Of a DNA stretch of 64,000 nt, positions 5,991 through 14,727 are shown piece after piece. Position numbers and translations under genes: made by a program. Source of the stretch: Rheinheimera nanhaiensis E407-8 (lineage in GTDB: Bacteria > Pseudomonadota > Gammaproteobacteria > Enterobacterales > Alteromonadaceae); NCBI RefSeq assembly GCF_000296695.1, contig NZ_BAFK01000019.1:1-64000 (forward strand). The letters run 5' to 3'. Below the pieces are notes generated by a model. It searched no databases and was not told the origin of the DNA. It saw only the letters and a list, made by a program, of their open reading frames with translations. Positions within the stretch are counted from its first letter, which is position 1. Each line of letters begins with the position of its first letter.

Positions 5991-8575
5991 TACACTGCTC
6001 CCTGCAAAAAGTCCTGTGCAAAACGCTGCAGTACACCGCCGGCTTCGTAAATAGACACCTCTTCGGCGGTGTCCAGGCGGCAGGTTACCAGCACGTTTAA
6101 CACCTCACCGTTGGTGCGGTGAATAACCAGCGTTAAGGTCGCCCGTGGTGTACGCTCGCCCACTACGTCGTAAGTTTCCGTACCATCTAAGCCCAGCGTT
6201 TTACGGGTGGTACCGGCGTTAAACTCCAGCGGTAGCACGCCCATACCAATCAAGTTAGTGCGGTGAATACGCTCAAAGCCCTCGGCAGCGATGGCTTCAA
6301 CACCGGCTAAGCGCACGCCTTTGGCTGCCCAGTCGCGTGACGAGCCCTGGCCGTAATCGGCACCGGCGACGATAATCAGCGGCTGTTTGCGATCCATATA
6401 AGTTTCTATCGCTTCCCACATGCGCATCACTTTGCCGTCGGGCTCAACGCGGGCCAGTGAGCCTTGCTTCACCTTGCCATCAACAATCGCCATTTCGTTA
6501 ATCAGCTTGGGGTTGGCAAAGGTAGCACGCTGCGCGGTTAAATGGTCGCCACGGTGGGTAGCGTACGAGTTAAAGTCCTCTTCCGGCAGGCCCATTTTGT
6601 GCAGGTATTCACCGGCGGCGCTGTCCATCATTATGGCGTTAGACGGCGATAAATGGTCGGTAGTAATGTTATCCGGCAACAGTGCCAGTGGGCGCATGCC
6701 TTTTAGCGTGCGCTCACCGGCTAAAGCCCCCTCCCAGTAGGGCGGACGGCGAATATAGGTGCTTTGTGGCCGCCAGTTGTACAGCGGGCTGATTTTTTCG
6801 CCGTAATCTACGCTTAGTGCAAACATCGGCTCGTACACCTTGCGAAACTGCTCGGGTTTCACGCTTTGCGCCACCACCGCATCTATCTCGGCATCGCTTG
6901 GCCAGATATCTTTTAAGGTAATGGCCTTGCCATCATGGTAGCCCAGCACGTCTTTTTCGATATCAAAGCGGATAGTACCGGCAATAGCATAGGCCACCAC
7001 TAAGGCCGGTGAGGCCAAAAATGCCTGTTTGGCATAGGGGTGAATACGGCCATCAAAGTTACGGTTGCCGGATAACACCGCGGTGGCGTATAAATCACGC
7101 TCTACCACTTCTTTTTGGATCACCGGATCCAGTGCGCCGCTCATGCCATTACAGGTGGTACAGGCAAAACCGACGATACCAAAGCCCAGCTGCTCCAGCT
7201 CTGGCAATAAGCCGCCCTCTTCCAGATACAGCTGCACCGCTTTAGAGCCAGGCGCTAAGGAGGTTTTCACCCAGGGTTTGCGGGTTAAACCCAGTTTATT
7301 GGCGTTACGTGCCAGCAAACCGGCGGCAATAACATTGCGCGGGTTAGAGGTGTTAGTACAGCTGGTGATAGCGGCGATAATCACTGCGCCATCGGGCATT
7401 TTACCCTCTTCAAGCTCGTACTTACCGGCAATGCCTTTAGCGGCTAAATCGCGGGTTGATAAACGCGCATGCGGGTTAGATGGCCCGGCCATAGTGCGGC
7501 CCACACTGGATAAATCAAACTTCAGTACCCGCTCGTACTCGGCGGTTTTCAGGCTTTCGCTCCAAAGGCCGGCGGTTTTGGCGTAGGTTTCAACCAGTTT
7601 TACCTGCTCCGGCTCGCGGCCGGTCAGGGTTAAATAATCCAGCGTTTGCTGGTCAATGCTGAACATGGCCGCGGTGGCGCCGTATTCCGGCGTCATATTG
7701 GATATGGTTGCCCGGTCACCCAAACTTAAGCTGTCAGCGCCTTCACCAAAGAATTCCAGGTAGCTGGATACCACTTTTTCTTTGCGCAAAAACTCGGTCA
7801 GTGCCAGCACAATGTCAGTGGCCATAATGCCAGGTTGCGCTTTGCCGGTTAGCTCTACACCGATAATATCCGGCAGGCGCATCCAGCTGGCGCGGCCTAA
7901 CATCACGCTTTCGGCCTCTAAGCCGCCCACGCCAATGGCGATAACGCCTAAAGCATCCACATGCGGTGTATGGCTGTCGGTACCCACTAAGGTATCGGGA
8001 AAAGCCACGCCATCGCGGGCGTGAATAACCGGCGACATCCGCTCTAAGTTAATCTGATGCATAATGCCGTTGCCTGGCGGAATGACATCGACGTTTTTAA
8101 AGGCTTTTTTCGTCCAGTTAATAAAATGGAAGCGATCGTCGTTGCGCCTGTCTTCAATAGTGCGGTTTTTCTCAAAGGCGTCTGGTTCGAACCCAGCGTG
8201 TTCTACTGCTAACGAGTGGTCAACAATTAACTGGGTGGGCACTACCGGGTTTACTTTGGCCGGATCGCCGCCTTTTTCGGCGATGGCATCACGCAGGCCG
8301 GCTAAGTCGACCAGTGCGGTTTGGCCTAAAATGTCGTGGCATACCACGCGGGCCGGAAACCAGGGGAAGTCTAAATCGCGCTTGCGGTAAATCAGCTGTT
8401 TAAGCGCATCGGTTAGCATGGCCGGATCGCAGCGACGTACCAGGTTTTCCGCGTGTACACGCGAGGTGTACGGCAGTTTGGCATAAGCGCCGGGTTCAAT
8501 GGCATCTACCGCGGCCTGGGTGTCGAAGTAATCCAGGTTGGTGCCGGGCAGTTTTTTACGGTATTGGCTGTTCAT
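5990..8575 (-). CDS. acnD: AcnD, Fe/S-dependent 2-methylcitrate dehydratase
   Basis: Aconitase-family enzyme dehydrating 2-methylcitrate to 2-methylaconitate in propionate breakdown; it works with PrpF in place of PrpD. From the ATG at 8575 it has 861 residues; an in-frame TTG at 8596 is less likely because MNSQYRKKLPGT is the family-type N-terminus. The three [4Fe-4S] ligands are Cys406 (TSCTNTSNP) and Cys472/Cys475 (ACTTCNGM). The C-terminal swivelling domain with YGQGSSRDWAAKG is present near residue 720. It is separated from prpC by a 200-base gap with a hairpin and a palindromic element, so its expression may differ from prpBC. Confidence 0.96.
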   Translation of the reverse strand: MNSQYRKKLPGTNLDYFDTQAAVDAIEPGAYAKLPYTSRVHAENLVRRCDPAMLTDALKQLIYRKRDLDFPWFPARVVCHDILGQTALVDLAGLRDAIAEKGGDPAKVNPVVPTQLIVDHSLAVEHAGFEPDAFEKNRTIEDRRNDDRFHFINWTKKAFKNVDVIPPGNGIMHQINLERMSPVIHARDGVAFPDTLVGTDSHTPHVDALGVIAIGVGGLEAESVMLGRASWMRLPDIIGVELTGKAQPGIMATDIVLALTEFLRKEKVVSSYLEFFGEGADSLSLGDRATISNMTPEYGATAAMFSIDQQTLDYLTLTGREPEQVKLVETYAKTAGLWSESLKTAEYERVLKFDLSSVGRTMAGPSNPHARLSTRDLAAKGIAGKYELEEGKMPDGAVIIAAITSCTNTSNPRNVIAAGLLARNANKLGLTRKPWVKTSLAPGSKAVQLYLEEGGLLPELEQLGFGIVGFACTTCNGMSGALDPVIQKEVVERDLYATAVLSGNRNFDGRIHPYAKQAFLASPALVVAYAIAGTIRFDIEKDVLGYHDGKAITLKDIWPSDAEIDAVVAQSVKPEQFRKVYEPMFALSVDYGEKISPLYNWRPQSTYIRRPPYWEGALAGERTLKGMRPLALLPDNITTDHLSPSNAIMMDSAAGEYLHKMGLPEEDFNSYATHRGDHLTAQRATFANPKLINEMAIVDGKVKQGSLARVEPDGKVMRMWEAIETYMDRKQPLIIVAGADYGQGSSRDWAAKGVRLAGVEAIAAEGFERIHRTNLIGMGVLPLEFNAGTTRKTLGLDGTETYDVVGERTPRATLTLVIHRTNGEVLNVLVTCRLDTAEEVSIYEAGGVLQRFAQDFLQGAV

Positions 8576-8596
8576 GGTGATTACTCTGTCTGGCAA

Positions 8597-8617
8597 AAAG
8601 AGGGCTATGCCCTCTTT
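8597..8617 (-). terminator. Hairpin between prpC and acnD
   Basis: AAAGAGGGC and GCCCTCTTT form a perfect 9-bp stem with a three-base loop, followed on the minus strand by a short T-run. It lies 21 bases upstream of the acnD ATG. It resembles an intrinsic terminator and could attenuate transcription into acnD-prpF. Confidence 0.6.
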
Positions 8618-8636
8618 GAATGTATTATGGTTCTAC

Positions 8637-8744
8637 GATGGTAGGTTGGAACCCCATTTGCGCAGCCACAGAGTGTCTGAGCCCTGCCGTAGGCATTAGG
8701 GCGAGTTGCTGTGGCGAGCACAATGGGTGTTGCAACCGATCCAT
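8637..8744. repeat. Imperfect palindromic intergenic element in the prp operon
   Basis: About 108 bases whose ends are inverted copies: the arm at 8644-8671 (GGTTGGAACCCCATTTG...CCACAG) pairs with 8709-8737 (CTGTGG...GTTGCAACC) with few mismatches. An inner pair GCCCTGCC / GGCATTAGGGC continues the stem. It has the form of a MITE-like or REP-like element. No transposase or clear target duplication was seen. Confidence 0.6.
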
Positions 8745-8773
8745 TTAACCGAAACTCAAAGGCTATTTTTCTT

Positions 8774-9904
8774 TTACCCGCGCTGCGCAATTGGCTTCAC
8801 ACTACGTGGCTCTACACCAACGTAATCAGCGCTTGGCCGGATAATACGGTTATCGGCGCGCTGCTCCATCACGTGGGCGGCCCAGCCGGTTAAGCGGCTG
8901 CAGACGAATATCGGCGTAAACAGCTTGGTTGGAATACCCATATAGTTATAAGCCGAGGCATGGAAGAAATCGGCGTTACAAAACAGCTTCTTCTCACGCC
9001 ACATAACCGCTTCACAGCGCACAGATACGTCATATAGCTTAGTATCACCGTTCGCCTTAGCCAGCTTTTCAGACCACTCTTTAATCACAGCGTTACGCGG
9101 GTCAGACTCAGAGTAAATGGCATGGCCAAAGCCCATGATCTTCTCTTTGCGCGCCAGCATACCCAGCAGTTTTTGCTCGGCATCATCCGGACTCACCATC
9201 TTTTCAATCAGCTCCATCGCCGCCTCATTTGCACCACCGTGCAGTGGGCCGCGCAGTGAACCAATCGCGCCGGTAATACAAGAGTGCATATCGCTAAGTG
9301 TGGAAGCACAGACGCGGGCGGTAAAGGTAGAGGCATTAAACTCATGCTCGGCGTATAAAATCAGTGACGCCTGCATCACATCGACATGCAGCTGCGCAGG
9401 CTTTTTGCCGTGTAAGGTCCATAAAAACTGCTCGGCAATAGAATCGGCGCCGGTTTCTACCTCAATGCGCTTACCGTGGTGGCTGTAGTTGTACCAGTAG
9501 TTTACCAGGCCCGGGAAAATCGCCAGCATGCGATCAGTCACGTCCTGCTGCTGGGCAAAGCTCTGTTCGGTTTCCAGGTTACCCAACATAGAGCAACCGG
9601 TGCGCATCACATCCATCGGATGGGCTGATGCAGGAATACGCTCTAATACATCTTTTAATGCCTGCGGTAAGCTGCGCAGGCTTTTTAATTTAGCTTTATA
9701 AGCGGTTAACTCAGCCTGTGTTGGCAGCTCGCCTTTTAAAATTAAATGCGCCACTTCTTCAAAGCTGCACTGTGCGGCTAAATCTTTTACATCATAACCA
9801 CGATAGGTTAAGCCAGAACCGGTTTTACCCACGGTTGACAGCGCCGTTTTACCGGCGACCTGACCGCGCAAGCCTGCGCCTGAAAGTACTTTACCTGTTG
9901 ACAT
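8774..9904 (-). CDS. prpC: 2-methylcitrate synthase
   Basis: Condenses propionyl-CoA with oxaloacetate, the entry step of the methylcitrate cycle. The protein has 376 residues, typical for PrpC and shorter than GltA. The citrate synthase triad is visible as His222 (LHGGANEA), His261 (GFGHAIY) and Asp312 (CNADFFHA). The N-terminus has GLTYRGYD, the conserved methylcitrate synthase signature. It is 52 bases downstream of prpB in the same operon. The true GltA, with longer sequence and its own context, is at 59468, which supports this one as the propionate enzyme. Confidence 0.96.
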   Translation of the reverse strand: MSTGKVLSGAGLRGQVAGKTALSTVGKTGSGLTYRGYDVKDLAAQCSFEEVAHLILKGELPTQAELTAYKAKLKSLRSLPQALKDVLERIPASAHPMDVMRTGCSMLGNLETEQSFAQQQDVTDRMLAIFPGLVNYWYNYSHHGKRIEVETGADSIAEQFLWTLHGKKPAQLHVDVMQASLILYAEHEFNASTFTARVCASTLSDMHSCITGAIGSLRGPLHGGANEAAMELIEKMVSPDDAEQKLLGMLARKEKIMGFGHAIYSESDPRNAVIKEWSEKLAKANGDTKLYDVSVRCEAVMWREKKLFCNADFFHASAYNYMGIPTKLFTPIFVCSRLTGWAAHVMEQRADNRIIRPSADYVGVEPRSVKPIAQRG

Positions 9905-9956
9905 GGTGTTCTCCCCGTTGTCTTTAAATTAAAAGCTCAATATTCAAAACTAACAA

Positions 9957-10841
9957 TTAAGATTTCTTGCTGCTAAACAGCTGATCGAGTTTCTGTTCAA
10001 AGCTGTGGTAGTTTAAAAAGTCATACAGCTCGGCGCGGGTTTGCATGCTGTCTACCACGGCTTTTTGATCGCCATTGGCCAAAATAGACTGGTACACATT
10101 AAGCGCGGCCTTGTTCATGGCGCGAAACGCGCTAAGCGGATACAGCACCATCGCCACACCCACCGCAGCCAGATCTGCTTTGTTGAACAGCGGCGTTTGG
10201 CCAAATTCAGTAATATTGGCCAGTACCGGTACCTTAAGCGCCTTAGTAAAGGCCTGATATTGCTCTAACGTATGCACCGCTTCGGCGAAAATGGCATCGG
10301 CACCGGCGTCCTGGCAGGCGATAGCGCGCTCGATAGCCGCCTCTAAGCCTTGCTGGGCTAACGCATCGGTGCGCGCCATAATAACGAAGCTCTCGTCCGT
10401 GCGCGCATCAACAGAAGCTTTAACCCGATCGACCATCTCGTCTAAGCTGACAATTTCTTTGTTGGGCCGGTGGCCGCAGCGCTTTTGCGCCACCTGATCT
10501 TCAATATGAAAACCGGCCGCGCCGGCACGGGTCATTTCTTTTACCGTACGAGCGATATTAAAAGCGCCGCCCCAGCCGGTGTCAGCATCGACCAGCAGCG
10601 GTAAACTGGTAGCGCCGGTAATGCGGCGGATATCTTCACAGACATCGTTTAACGACGTCATGCCCAAATCTGGCAAACCAAAAGAGGCGTTAGCCACACC
10701 GGCACCGGATAAATACAGCGCCTGATGGCCGGTGCGTTCGGCCATCATCGCGGTGTAAGCGTTAATGGTGCCGACAATTTGCAGCGGTTGGTTGGCGCTA
10801 ATGGCAGCGCGCAGTTTTTGTCCGGCAGTCAGTGTGCTCAT
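9957..10841 (-). CDS. prpB: 2-methylisocitrate lyase
   Basis: Cleaves 2-methylisocitrate to pyruvate and succinate, the last step of the methylcitrate cycle. It has 294 residues, belongs to the isocitrate lyase/PEP mutase superfamily, and carries the catalytic KRCGH loop with Cys122. The metal-binding DADTGWGG motif is near residue 85. The ATG lies one base past the stop of the GntR regulator gene, so the two are probably co-translated. No other ICL-type gene is in the window. Confidence 0.96.
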   Translation of the reverse strand: MSTLTAGQKLRAAISANQPLQIVGTINAYTAMMAERTGHQALYLSGAGVANASFGLPDLGMTSLNDVCEDIRRITGATSLPLLVDADTGWGGAFNIARTVKEMTRAGAAGFHIEDQVAQKRCGHRPNKEIVSLDEMVDRVKASVDARTDESFVIMARTDALAQQGLEAAIERAIACQDAGADAIFAEAVHTLEQYQAFTKALKVPVLANITEFGQTPLFNKADLAAVGVAMVLYPLSAFRAMNKAALNVYQSILANGDQKAVVDSMQTRAELYDFLNYHSFEQKLDQLFSSKKS

Positions 10842-10842
10842 G

Positions 10843-11520
10843 TTAGGTCCCCGTTTGTTCCAGTTGTTTTTCGATATTGCGCCGTGATGCTGCGATATGG
10901 CGGCGCATCAGTAAATCGGCCAGTTCACCATCGCGGTTGGCAATGGCATTAAGAATAGCTTTATGTTCGTCAAATGCGCGCGATACCCGCGGCCCGTTCA
11001 TGCCAAGCTGCACCCGGTACATCCGTACCAGATGGTATAACTCATCACATAAAATATTGATGAGATATGCATTTTTACTACCCAGGATCACCCGGTAATG
11101 AAAGTCTAAATCGCCGGCTTCCTGGTAGTAACTTTCCCCCTCGCGCACCCGCTGTGTGCTCAGATGCTGATCGAGCAAGGCCCGTAGTTCAGCAATTTCG
11201 CTATCCGCCATATGCTCGGCCGCTAAGCGGCAGGCTAAGCCTTCCAGGGTTTCACGCAGTTGATATAAAGATAACAGGCCCTGTGTCGACAATTTCACTA
11301 CCCGGGCACCGGCATTGGGAATACGCTCAATTAAATGACAGCGTTCTAAGCGGGCTAAGGCTTCACGCAATGGTGCCCGGCTTAGATCAAAGCGTTTGGC
11401 CAGCTCTGGCTCGCTGATCTTGCTACCGGCGGCAATATCACCTTCAACAATAGCACGCTGGATCTCCAGTAATACTCGGTCTGCAGCGGTAACGGCCGGT
11501 CTGATCAGCGGGGTTTGCAT
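10843..11520 (-). CDS. GntR-family (FCD) regulator of the prp operon
   Basis: 225 residues: winged-helix GntR domain at about 12-80 ([20 protein letters not shown], then [11 protein letters not shown]) and a helical FCD ligand domain after that, with His/Asp residues that usually bind a metal and an organic acid. As first gene of the propionate operon it is most likely its autoregulated repressor, responding to a methylcitrate-cycle intermediate. That role is inferred from position and from similar GntR-prpBC-acnD-prpF operons in Shewanella-like bacteria. Two palindromic sites with the core TTGTCGACA lie just upstream of its ATG. Confidence 0.9.
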   Translation of the reverse strand: MQTPLIRPAVTAADRVLLEIQRAIVEGDIAAGSKISEPELAKRFDLSRAPLREALARLERCHLIERIPNAGARVVKLSTQGLLSLYQLRETLEGLACRLAAEHMADSEIAELRALLDQHLSTQRVREGESYYQEAGDLDFHYRVILGSKNAYLINILCDELYHLVRMYRVQLGMNGPRVSRAFDEHKAILNAIANRDGELADLLMRRHIAASRRNIEKQLEQTGT

Positions 11521-11525
11521 AAAAG

Positions 11526-11536
11526 ATTGTCGACAT
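11526..11536. promoter_or_regulatory. Operator half-match upstream of the GntR regulator
   Basis: ATTGTCGACAT, sharing the TTGTCGACA core with the perfect palindrome at 11599-11610. The two centres are about 73 bases apart, close to seven helical turns. A GntR/FadR-type site is the simplest reading. Confidence 0.65.
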
Positions 11537-11598
11537 AAATAAACATGCCAGTACTTTAATTAGCAAAAGCACGCTTAGTCAAGCGCAGCAAAGCAAAT

Positions 11599-11610
11599 AT
11601 TGTCGACAAT
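11599..11610. promoter_or_regulatory. Palindromic GntR-type operator of the prp operon
   Basis: ATTGTCGACAAT is a perfect 12-bp palindrome about 80 bases upstream of the regulator ATG. Its core is repeated at 11526-11536. It is likely bound by the adjacent FCD-type GntR protein. Confidence 0.7.
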
Positions 11611-11612
11611 AA

Positions 11613-11622
11613 GACTAAAGTT
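11613..11622. promoter_or_regulatory. Partial copy of the acetate-locus motif upstream of prp
   Basis: GACTAAAGTT differs by one base from GACTAARGTC found upstream of acs and of the sodium:solute symporter. It starts three bases after the GntR-type palindrome. It could be a CrbR site or chance. Confidence 0.3.
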
Positions 11623-11742
11623 TGCCTACAGGACTTTACAGGGCTGGTGTATTAGCACCCACAATTAAGCTGTGGATGCCAGATTTTTTTTAGATTTTTT
11701 GTTTATTATTTAACCCGGTGATAATACCTAATAACTATAAGA

Positions 11743-12027
11743 AATGCCGGCCAGGGCACTGCCCCTAAAACAGGTTAAACGCAGTAAAGTTGCCGTTTTC
11801 ACGCAATAAGCTGGGGATAACTTGAGGATAAGCTGGGGGCGAAAATAAAAATTAGCTGTACGCAGCACCCACTTAGCAAGCAATTTAGCTCGGGCAAAAT
11901 GCTGCCGATTAACTACACTAAATCTTACCTTTTGACACCTGCAGTATGTAACGATAGCGCACGGCTCATTCCCTATGAGCCATTCCCCTAAGCCCGGAAC
12001 AATGCGGATTGGTTCCGGGCTTCTTTT
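11743..12027 (+). ncRNA. Candidate small RNA region ending in an orphan terminator
   Basis: The 520-base gap 11521-12042 has no recognisable gene, yet holds a + strand intrinsic terminator (stem AAGCCCGGAAC / GTTCCGGGCTT at 11990-12022, then CTTTT). Nothing on the + strand precedes it. Upstream is a hairpin GGCTCAT-TCCCT-ATGAGCC at 11963-11981 and a perfect -35 TTGACA at 11932 with a poor -10. A 21-codon ORF starts at 11743 after TAAGAA but shows no family trait. A short RNA from about 11965 to 12027, or a longer one, is possible. The left boundary is a guess. Confidence 0.35.
11990..12027 (+). terminator. Intrinsic terminator on the + strand
   Basis: Eleven-base perfect stem AAGCCCGGAAC / GTTCCGGGCTT with an 11-base loop, then CTTTTA on the + strand only. 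It has no annotated + strand gene upstream. Confidence 0.75.
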
Positions 12028-12042
12028 ATCTAGCCCCTTGAT

Positions 12043-12825
12043 TTAAGCCGCTTTTTTAACCTGCTTGAACAACTGATAAAAGTTGGCCGTGGTGTGCTGT
12101 GCCAGTTGCTGCAGGCTAACGCCTTTCACCTCAGCCACCGCTTGTGCCACTGCCGTAACATAAGCTGGTTGGTTGGTTTTACCGCGAAACGGTACCGGCG
12201 CTAAATAAGGCGCGTCGGTTTCTATCAGTAAGCGGTCCAGTGGCAGCTTTTTCACCACACTGCGCAGCTCATCGGCATTGCGAAAGGTCATAATGCCGGA
12301 AATAGAAATATAAAAGCCTAAATCCAGCGCTGCTTTGGCAGTGTCATAGTCTTCGGTAAAACAATGCAGCACACCGCCGGGGCTATCGGCCTGGTGGCTG
12401 CGCATTAGCGCGATAGTATCCGCCCGCGCGTCACGGGTGTGAATAATCAGCGGTTTATTCAGCGCTTTAGCGACATCAATATGGCTGACAAAGGCATCCT
12501 GCTGGCTAAGTTTGGCTTCTGGCGCGTAAAAATAATCCAGCCCGGTTTCGCCCACCGCCACCACATCTTTGCTACTGCATTTTTCCAGCAATAGCTCGGC
12601 AGCTACCTTATCCTGCTGATGCAGCGGATGCTCACCACAGGAAATAGACACCATCGGAAAAGCGGCGACCTGGGCGCGCATTTGTTCAAACTCAGCCAGG
12701 CTGACACAAACACACAGCATATGCTCTATGTGCTGCGCCTGGGCATGGGCAATAACCTGCTCAAGGCTTAGCCCCAACTTATCCAGCTCTAGCCGGTCCA
12801 GGTGACAATGTGAATCTACAAACAA
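12043..12825 (-). CDS. TatD-family metal-dependent hydrolase
   Basis: 260 residues of the TatD/YcfH DNase family (TIM-barrel amidohydrolase fold). It shows the metal-binding DSHCHLD at the N-terminus, GETGLDYF near residue 95, IIHTRDA near 130 and the TDAPYLAP motif near 205. The start must be the TTG at 12825: a TAG lies two codons upstream in frame and the family begins right at MFVDSHCH. It forms the tail of the tmk-holB-pilZ-tatD group also seen in Pseudomonas and other gammaproteobacteria. Whether it acts on DNA in the cell is not shown by sequence. Confidence 0.92.
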   Translation of the reverse strand: MFVDSHCHLDRLELDKLGLSLEQVIAHAQAQHIEHMLCVCVSLAEFEQMRAQVAAFPMVSISCGEHPLHQQDKVAAELLLEKCSSKDVVAVGETGLDYFYAPEAKLSQQDAFVSHIDVAKALNKPLIIHTRDARADTIALMRSHQADSPGGVLHCFTEDYDTAKAALDLGFYISISGIMTFRNADELRSVVKKLPLDRLLIETDAPYLAPVPFRGKTNQPAYVTAVAQAVAEVKGVSLQQLAQHTTANFYQLFKQVKKAA

Positions 12826-12868
12826 AGGCTACTCTCAAATTTCTGTAACACCGATAGCAGCAACGGCA

Positions 12869-13195
12869 TTAAATAGTGTGGGTCGGATCGGCCGAGTTCA
12901 GCATGCCACCCAATAATTTTTCAATCTGGGCACCAAGCTGGGCTTTATCATCGATAAAACTAATACCAATACCGGCCGGGTTAGAGCTTTGTGAGCCGTG
13001 CGGCGTGATCCAGGCAACCTTGCCCGACACCACTACCGGCTCTAAGGCGTCTGGCAGGGTTACGCTAAGCGCCAGTGACTGGCCCATTTTGTACTGCCTG
13101 GGTGTGCGGATAAACAAACCACCGTTTTTCAAAAACGGCATATAGCTGCGGTACAGCTCTTTTAAATCGTTAAAACCTATGGCTAACTCTTCCAT
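12869..13195 (-). CDS. pilZ: Type IV pilus PilZ protein
   Basis: 108 residues forming a single PilZ domain. The location between holB and tatD is the classic place of the type IV pilus biogenesis protein PilZ (as in Pseudomonas and Xanthomonas). The canonical RxxxR c-di-GMP motif is replaced at the N-terminus, and the protein instead has the GGLFIRTPRQYKMGQSLAL and SNPAGIGISF patterns of the non-binding pilus type, which interacts with PilB/FimX. The usual start is kept (MEELAIGFNDLKELY), with GGAGG a few bases upstream. Confidence 0.93.
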   Translation of the reverse strand: MEELAIGFNDLKELYRSYMPFLKNGGLFIRTPRQYKMGQSLALSVTLPDALEPVVVSGKVAWITPHGSQSSNPAGIGISFIDDKAQLGAQIEKLLGGMLNSADPTHTI

Positions 13196-13206
13196 TTTTC
13201 CTCCGC

Positions 13207-14097
13207 TTAACCGGCCAGCTTTTTCAGCGCGGTTAATAAGGCGCTTAATGCCAGTGCCTTATTTTGCCCTAAAATCTGAGTTTCGTCACGACACCAGCGG
13301 CTATACAGCTGATGCAGCGCTAAGGTTTTAGCGCCATTAGTGCTAAGCGCAGGCAACAACTTGCGCCGCAAGTACCAACCCAGTAAGGCGCGCAGCGCTG
13401 TCAGGTGCTCCAGCTGTTTTAGCAGCTTTGGCAAACTGAGCGTATCGGCGAAAAAGCCATCCAACGCGCTAAAGCACAGCTGAATATGCTCCGCCTCGCC
13501 CGACTCCAGCATGGCTAAGGCTTTTAGCGGCGCGCCGGCACAATAATCCAGTAAAAAATCAGGTACGGCCCTGTTGCTGTGCTGTGCCAGCCACTGCTGT
13601 GCGGCCTTGTCATACTGCGCAGCAATATGCCAGCGCTGACAGCGGCTGATCAGCGTCGGCGCCAGCGTATCCGGATGGGCGCTGTGTAAAATAATAAAGC
13701 TGTGCTGTGGTGGCTCTTCCAGCGTTTTTAATAAGGCATTGGCGGCCGCTTCGGTTAATTTGTCTGCCTCTGCCAGCAATACCACCTTATTGGCTTGTTG
13801 CTGTGCCCGCCCGGCCATAAACTGACCGAGCTGACGTATCGCATCTACCCCTATACTGGCATTACTGCTGTCTATCACCAGTAAATCCGGGTGGTTACCG
13901 GCCAGGCGCAACAGGCAGCTTTTACATTGGCCACAGGGCTTGTTACTCACCGGGCACAGCAGCAGTGCAGCCAGGTAATCGGCCAGTTGCTGTTTACCTA
14001 TGCCCTGTGGGCCGGTTAGCAATAAGCCGTGCGCCAGCTTAGCACTGGTTACCAGCGCAGCCAGTTGCTGCTGATAGGCTACCAGCCAGGGTAACAT
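13207..14097 (-). CDS. holB: DNA polymerase III subunit delta'
   Basis: Clamp-loader subunit, 296 residues. The AAA+ fold begins with a Walker A-like GPQGIGKQ near residue 28. Four cysteines of the zinc module (CPVSNKPCGQCKSC) lie near 50-65. The sensor 1 region LLKTLEEPPQHSFIIL includes the conserved SRC arginine finger segment (LISRCQRW) near 150. The ATG directly follows the tmk stop with no gap, as in other gammaproteobacteria. Replication function is known for the family. Confidence 0.95.
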   Translation of the reverse strand: MLPWLVAYQQQLAALVTSAKLAHGLLLTGPQGIGKQQLADYLAALLLCPVSNKPCGQCKSCLLRLAGNHPDLLVIDSSNASIGVDAIRQLGQFMAGRAQQQANKVVLLAEADKLTEAAANALLKTLEEPPQHSFIILHSAHPDTLAPTLISRCQRWHIAAQYDKAAQQWLAQHSNRAVPDFLLDYCAGAPLKALAMLESGEAEHIQLCFSALDGFFADTLSLPKLLKQLEHLTALRALLGWYLRRKLLPALSTNGAKTLALHQLYSRWCRDETQILGQNKALALSALLTALKKLAG

Positions 14098-14727
14098 TTA
14101 GCCCATCCACAGTGGCTGCAGCGCCAACGCCAGTTGTTGCTGCACGCCCGTTAATGGCTGACTGGCGTCAATAATAGCGATATTAGGTTCAGTATGGGCA
14201 ATTTGCAGGTACTTCTGCCGGGTGCGCTGAAAAAACGCCAGCTGTTCCTGTTCAATCCGATCAAGCGCGCCACGCTGCCGGGCCCGCTCCAGCCCGATAG
14301 CCGGATCGATATCCAGATACAGCGTTAAATCAGGCCGTAAATCACCGAGCACCGCATTGCGTAGCTGATTAATAAACTGCTCGTCTAACTGACGGCCACC
14401 GCCCTGATAAGCGCGTGACGACATATCGTGCCGGTCGGCCAGCACCCATTGCCCGGCCGCCAGTGCCGGCTTAATCACATTGCAAATAAGCTGCATGCGC
14501 GCGGCATACATCAGTAATAATTCGGTTTGCGGCGCCACCACCTCGTCCTGCTGCACCTGTTTTACCAGCTCACGCAAACGCTCGGCCATCGGGGTACCAC
14601 CCGGCTCGCGGGTGCACAACGGCTTAATTCCCTGCTGTTCAAGTTGCTGTTTAACAAAGGCAATAGCCGTGCTTTTACCGGCACCTTCGAGCCCCTCAAC
14701 CACAATAAATTTAGCCTGCGCCGGCAT
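14098..14727 (-). CDS. tmk: Thymidylate kinase
   Basis: Phosphorylates dTMP to dTDP. It has 209 residues, with the P-loop [10 protein letters not shown] at about residues 10-19, the [15 protein letters not shown] substrate motif near 95 and a LID segment [14 protein letters not shown] around 150, the arrangement of the E. coli-type enzyme. Its ATG overlaps the mltG stop as TAATG, so translation is coupled to mltG upstream and to holB downstream. Confidence 0.96.
   Translation of the reverse strand: MPAQAKFIVVEGLEGAGKSTAIAFVKQQLEQQGIKPLCTREPGGTPMAERLRELVKQVQQDEVVAPQTELLLMYAARMQLICNVIKPALAAGQWVLADRHDMSSRAYQGGGRQLDEQFINQLRNAVLGDLRPDLTLYLDIDPAIGLERARQRGALDRIEQEQLAFFQRTRQKYLQIAHTEPNIAIIDASQPLTGVQQQLALALQPLWMG

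Noticed and set aside
7065-7586. + strand ORF of 173 codons inside acnD
   Set aside because: Antisense shadow of acnD. The acnD frame has conserved Fe-S cysteines, so the + frame is incidental.
8605-8790. Minus-strand ORF of 61 codons between prpC and acnD
   Set aside because: It lies over the palindromic element and runs into the prpC end. Composition and position fit a chance frame.
8774-9904. Second citrate synthase gltA
   Set aside because: Its shorter length and its place between prpB and acnD identify it as prpC.
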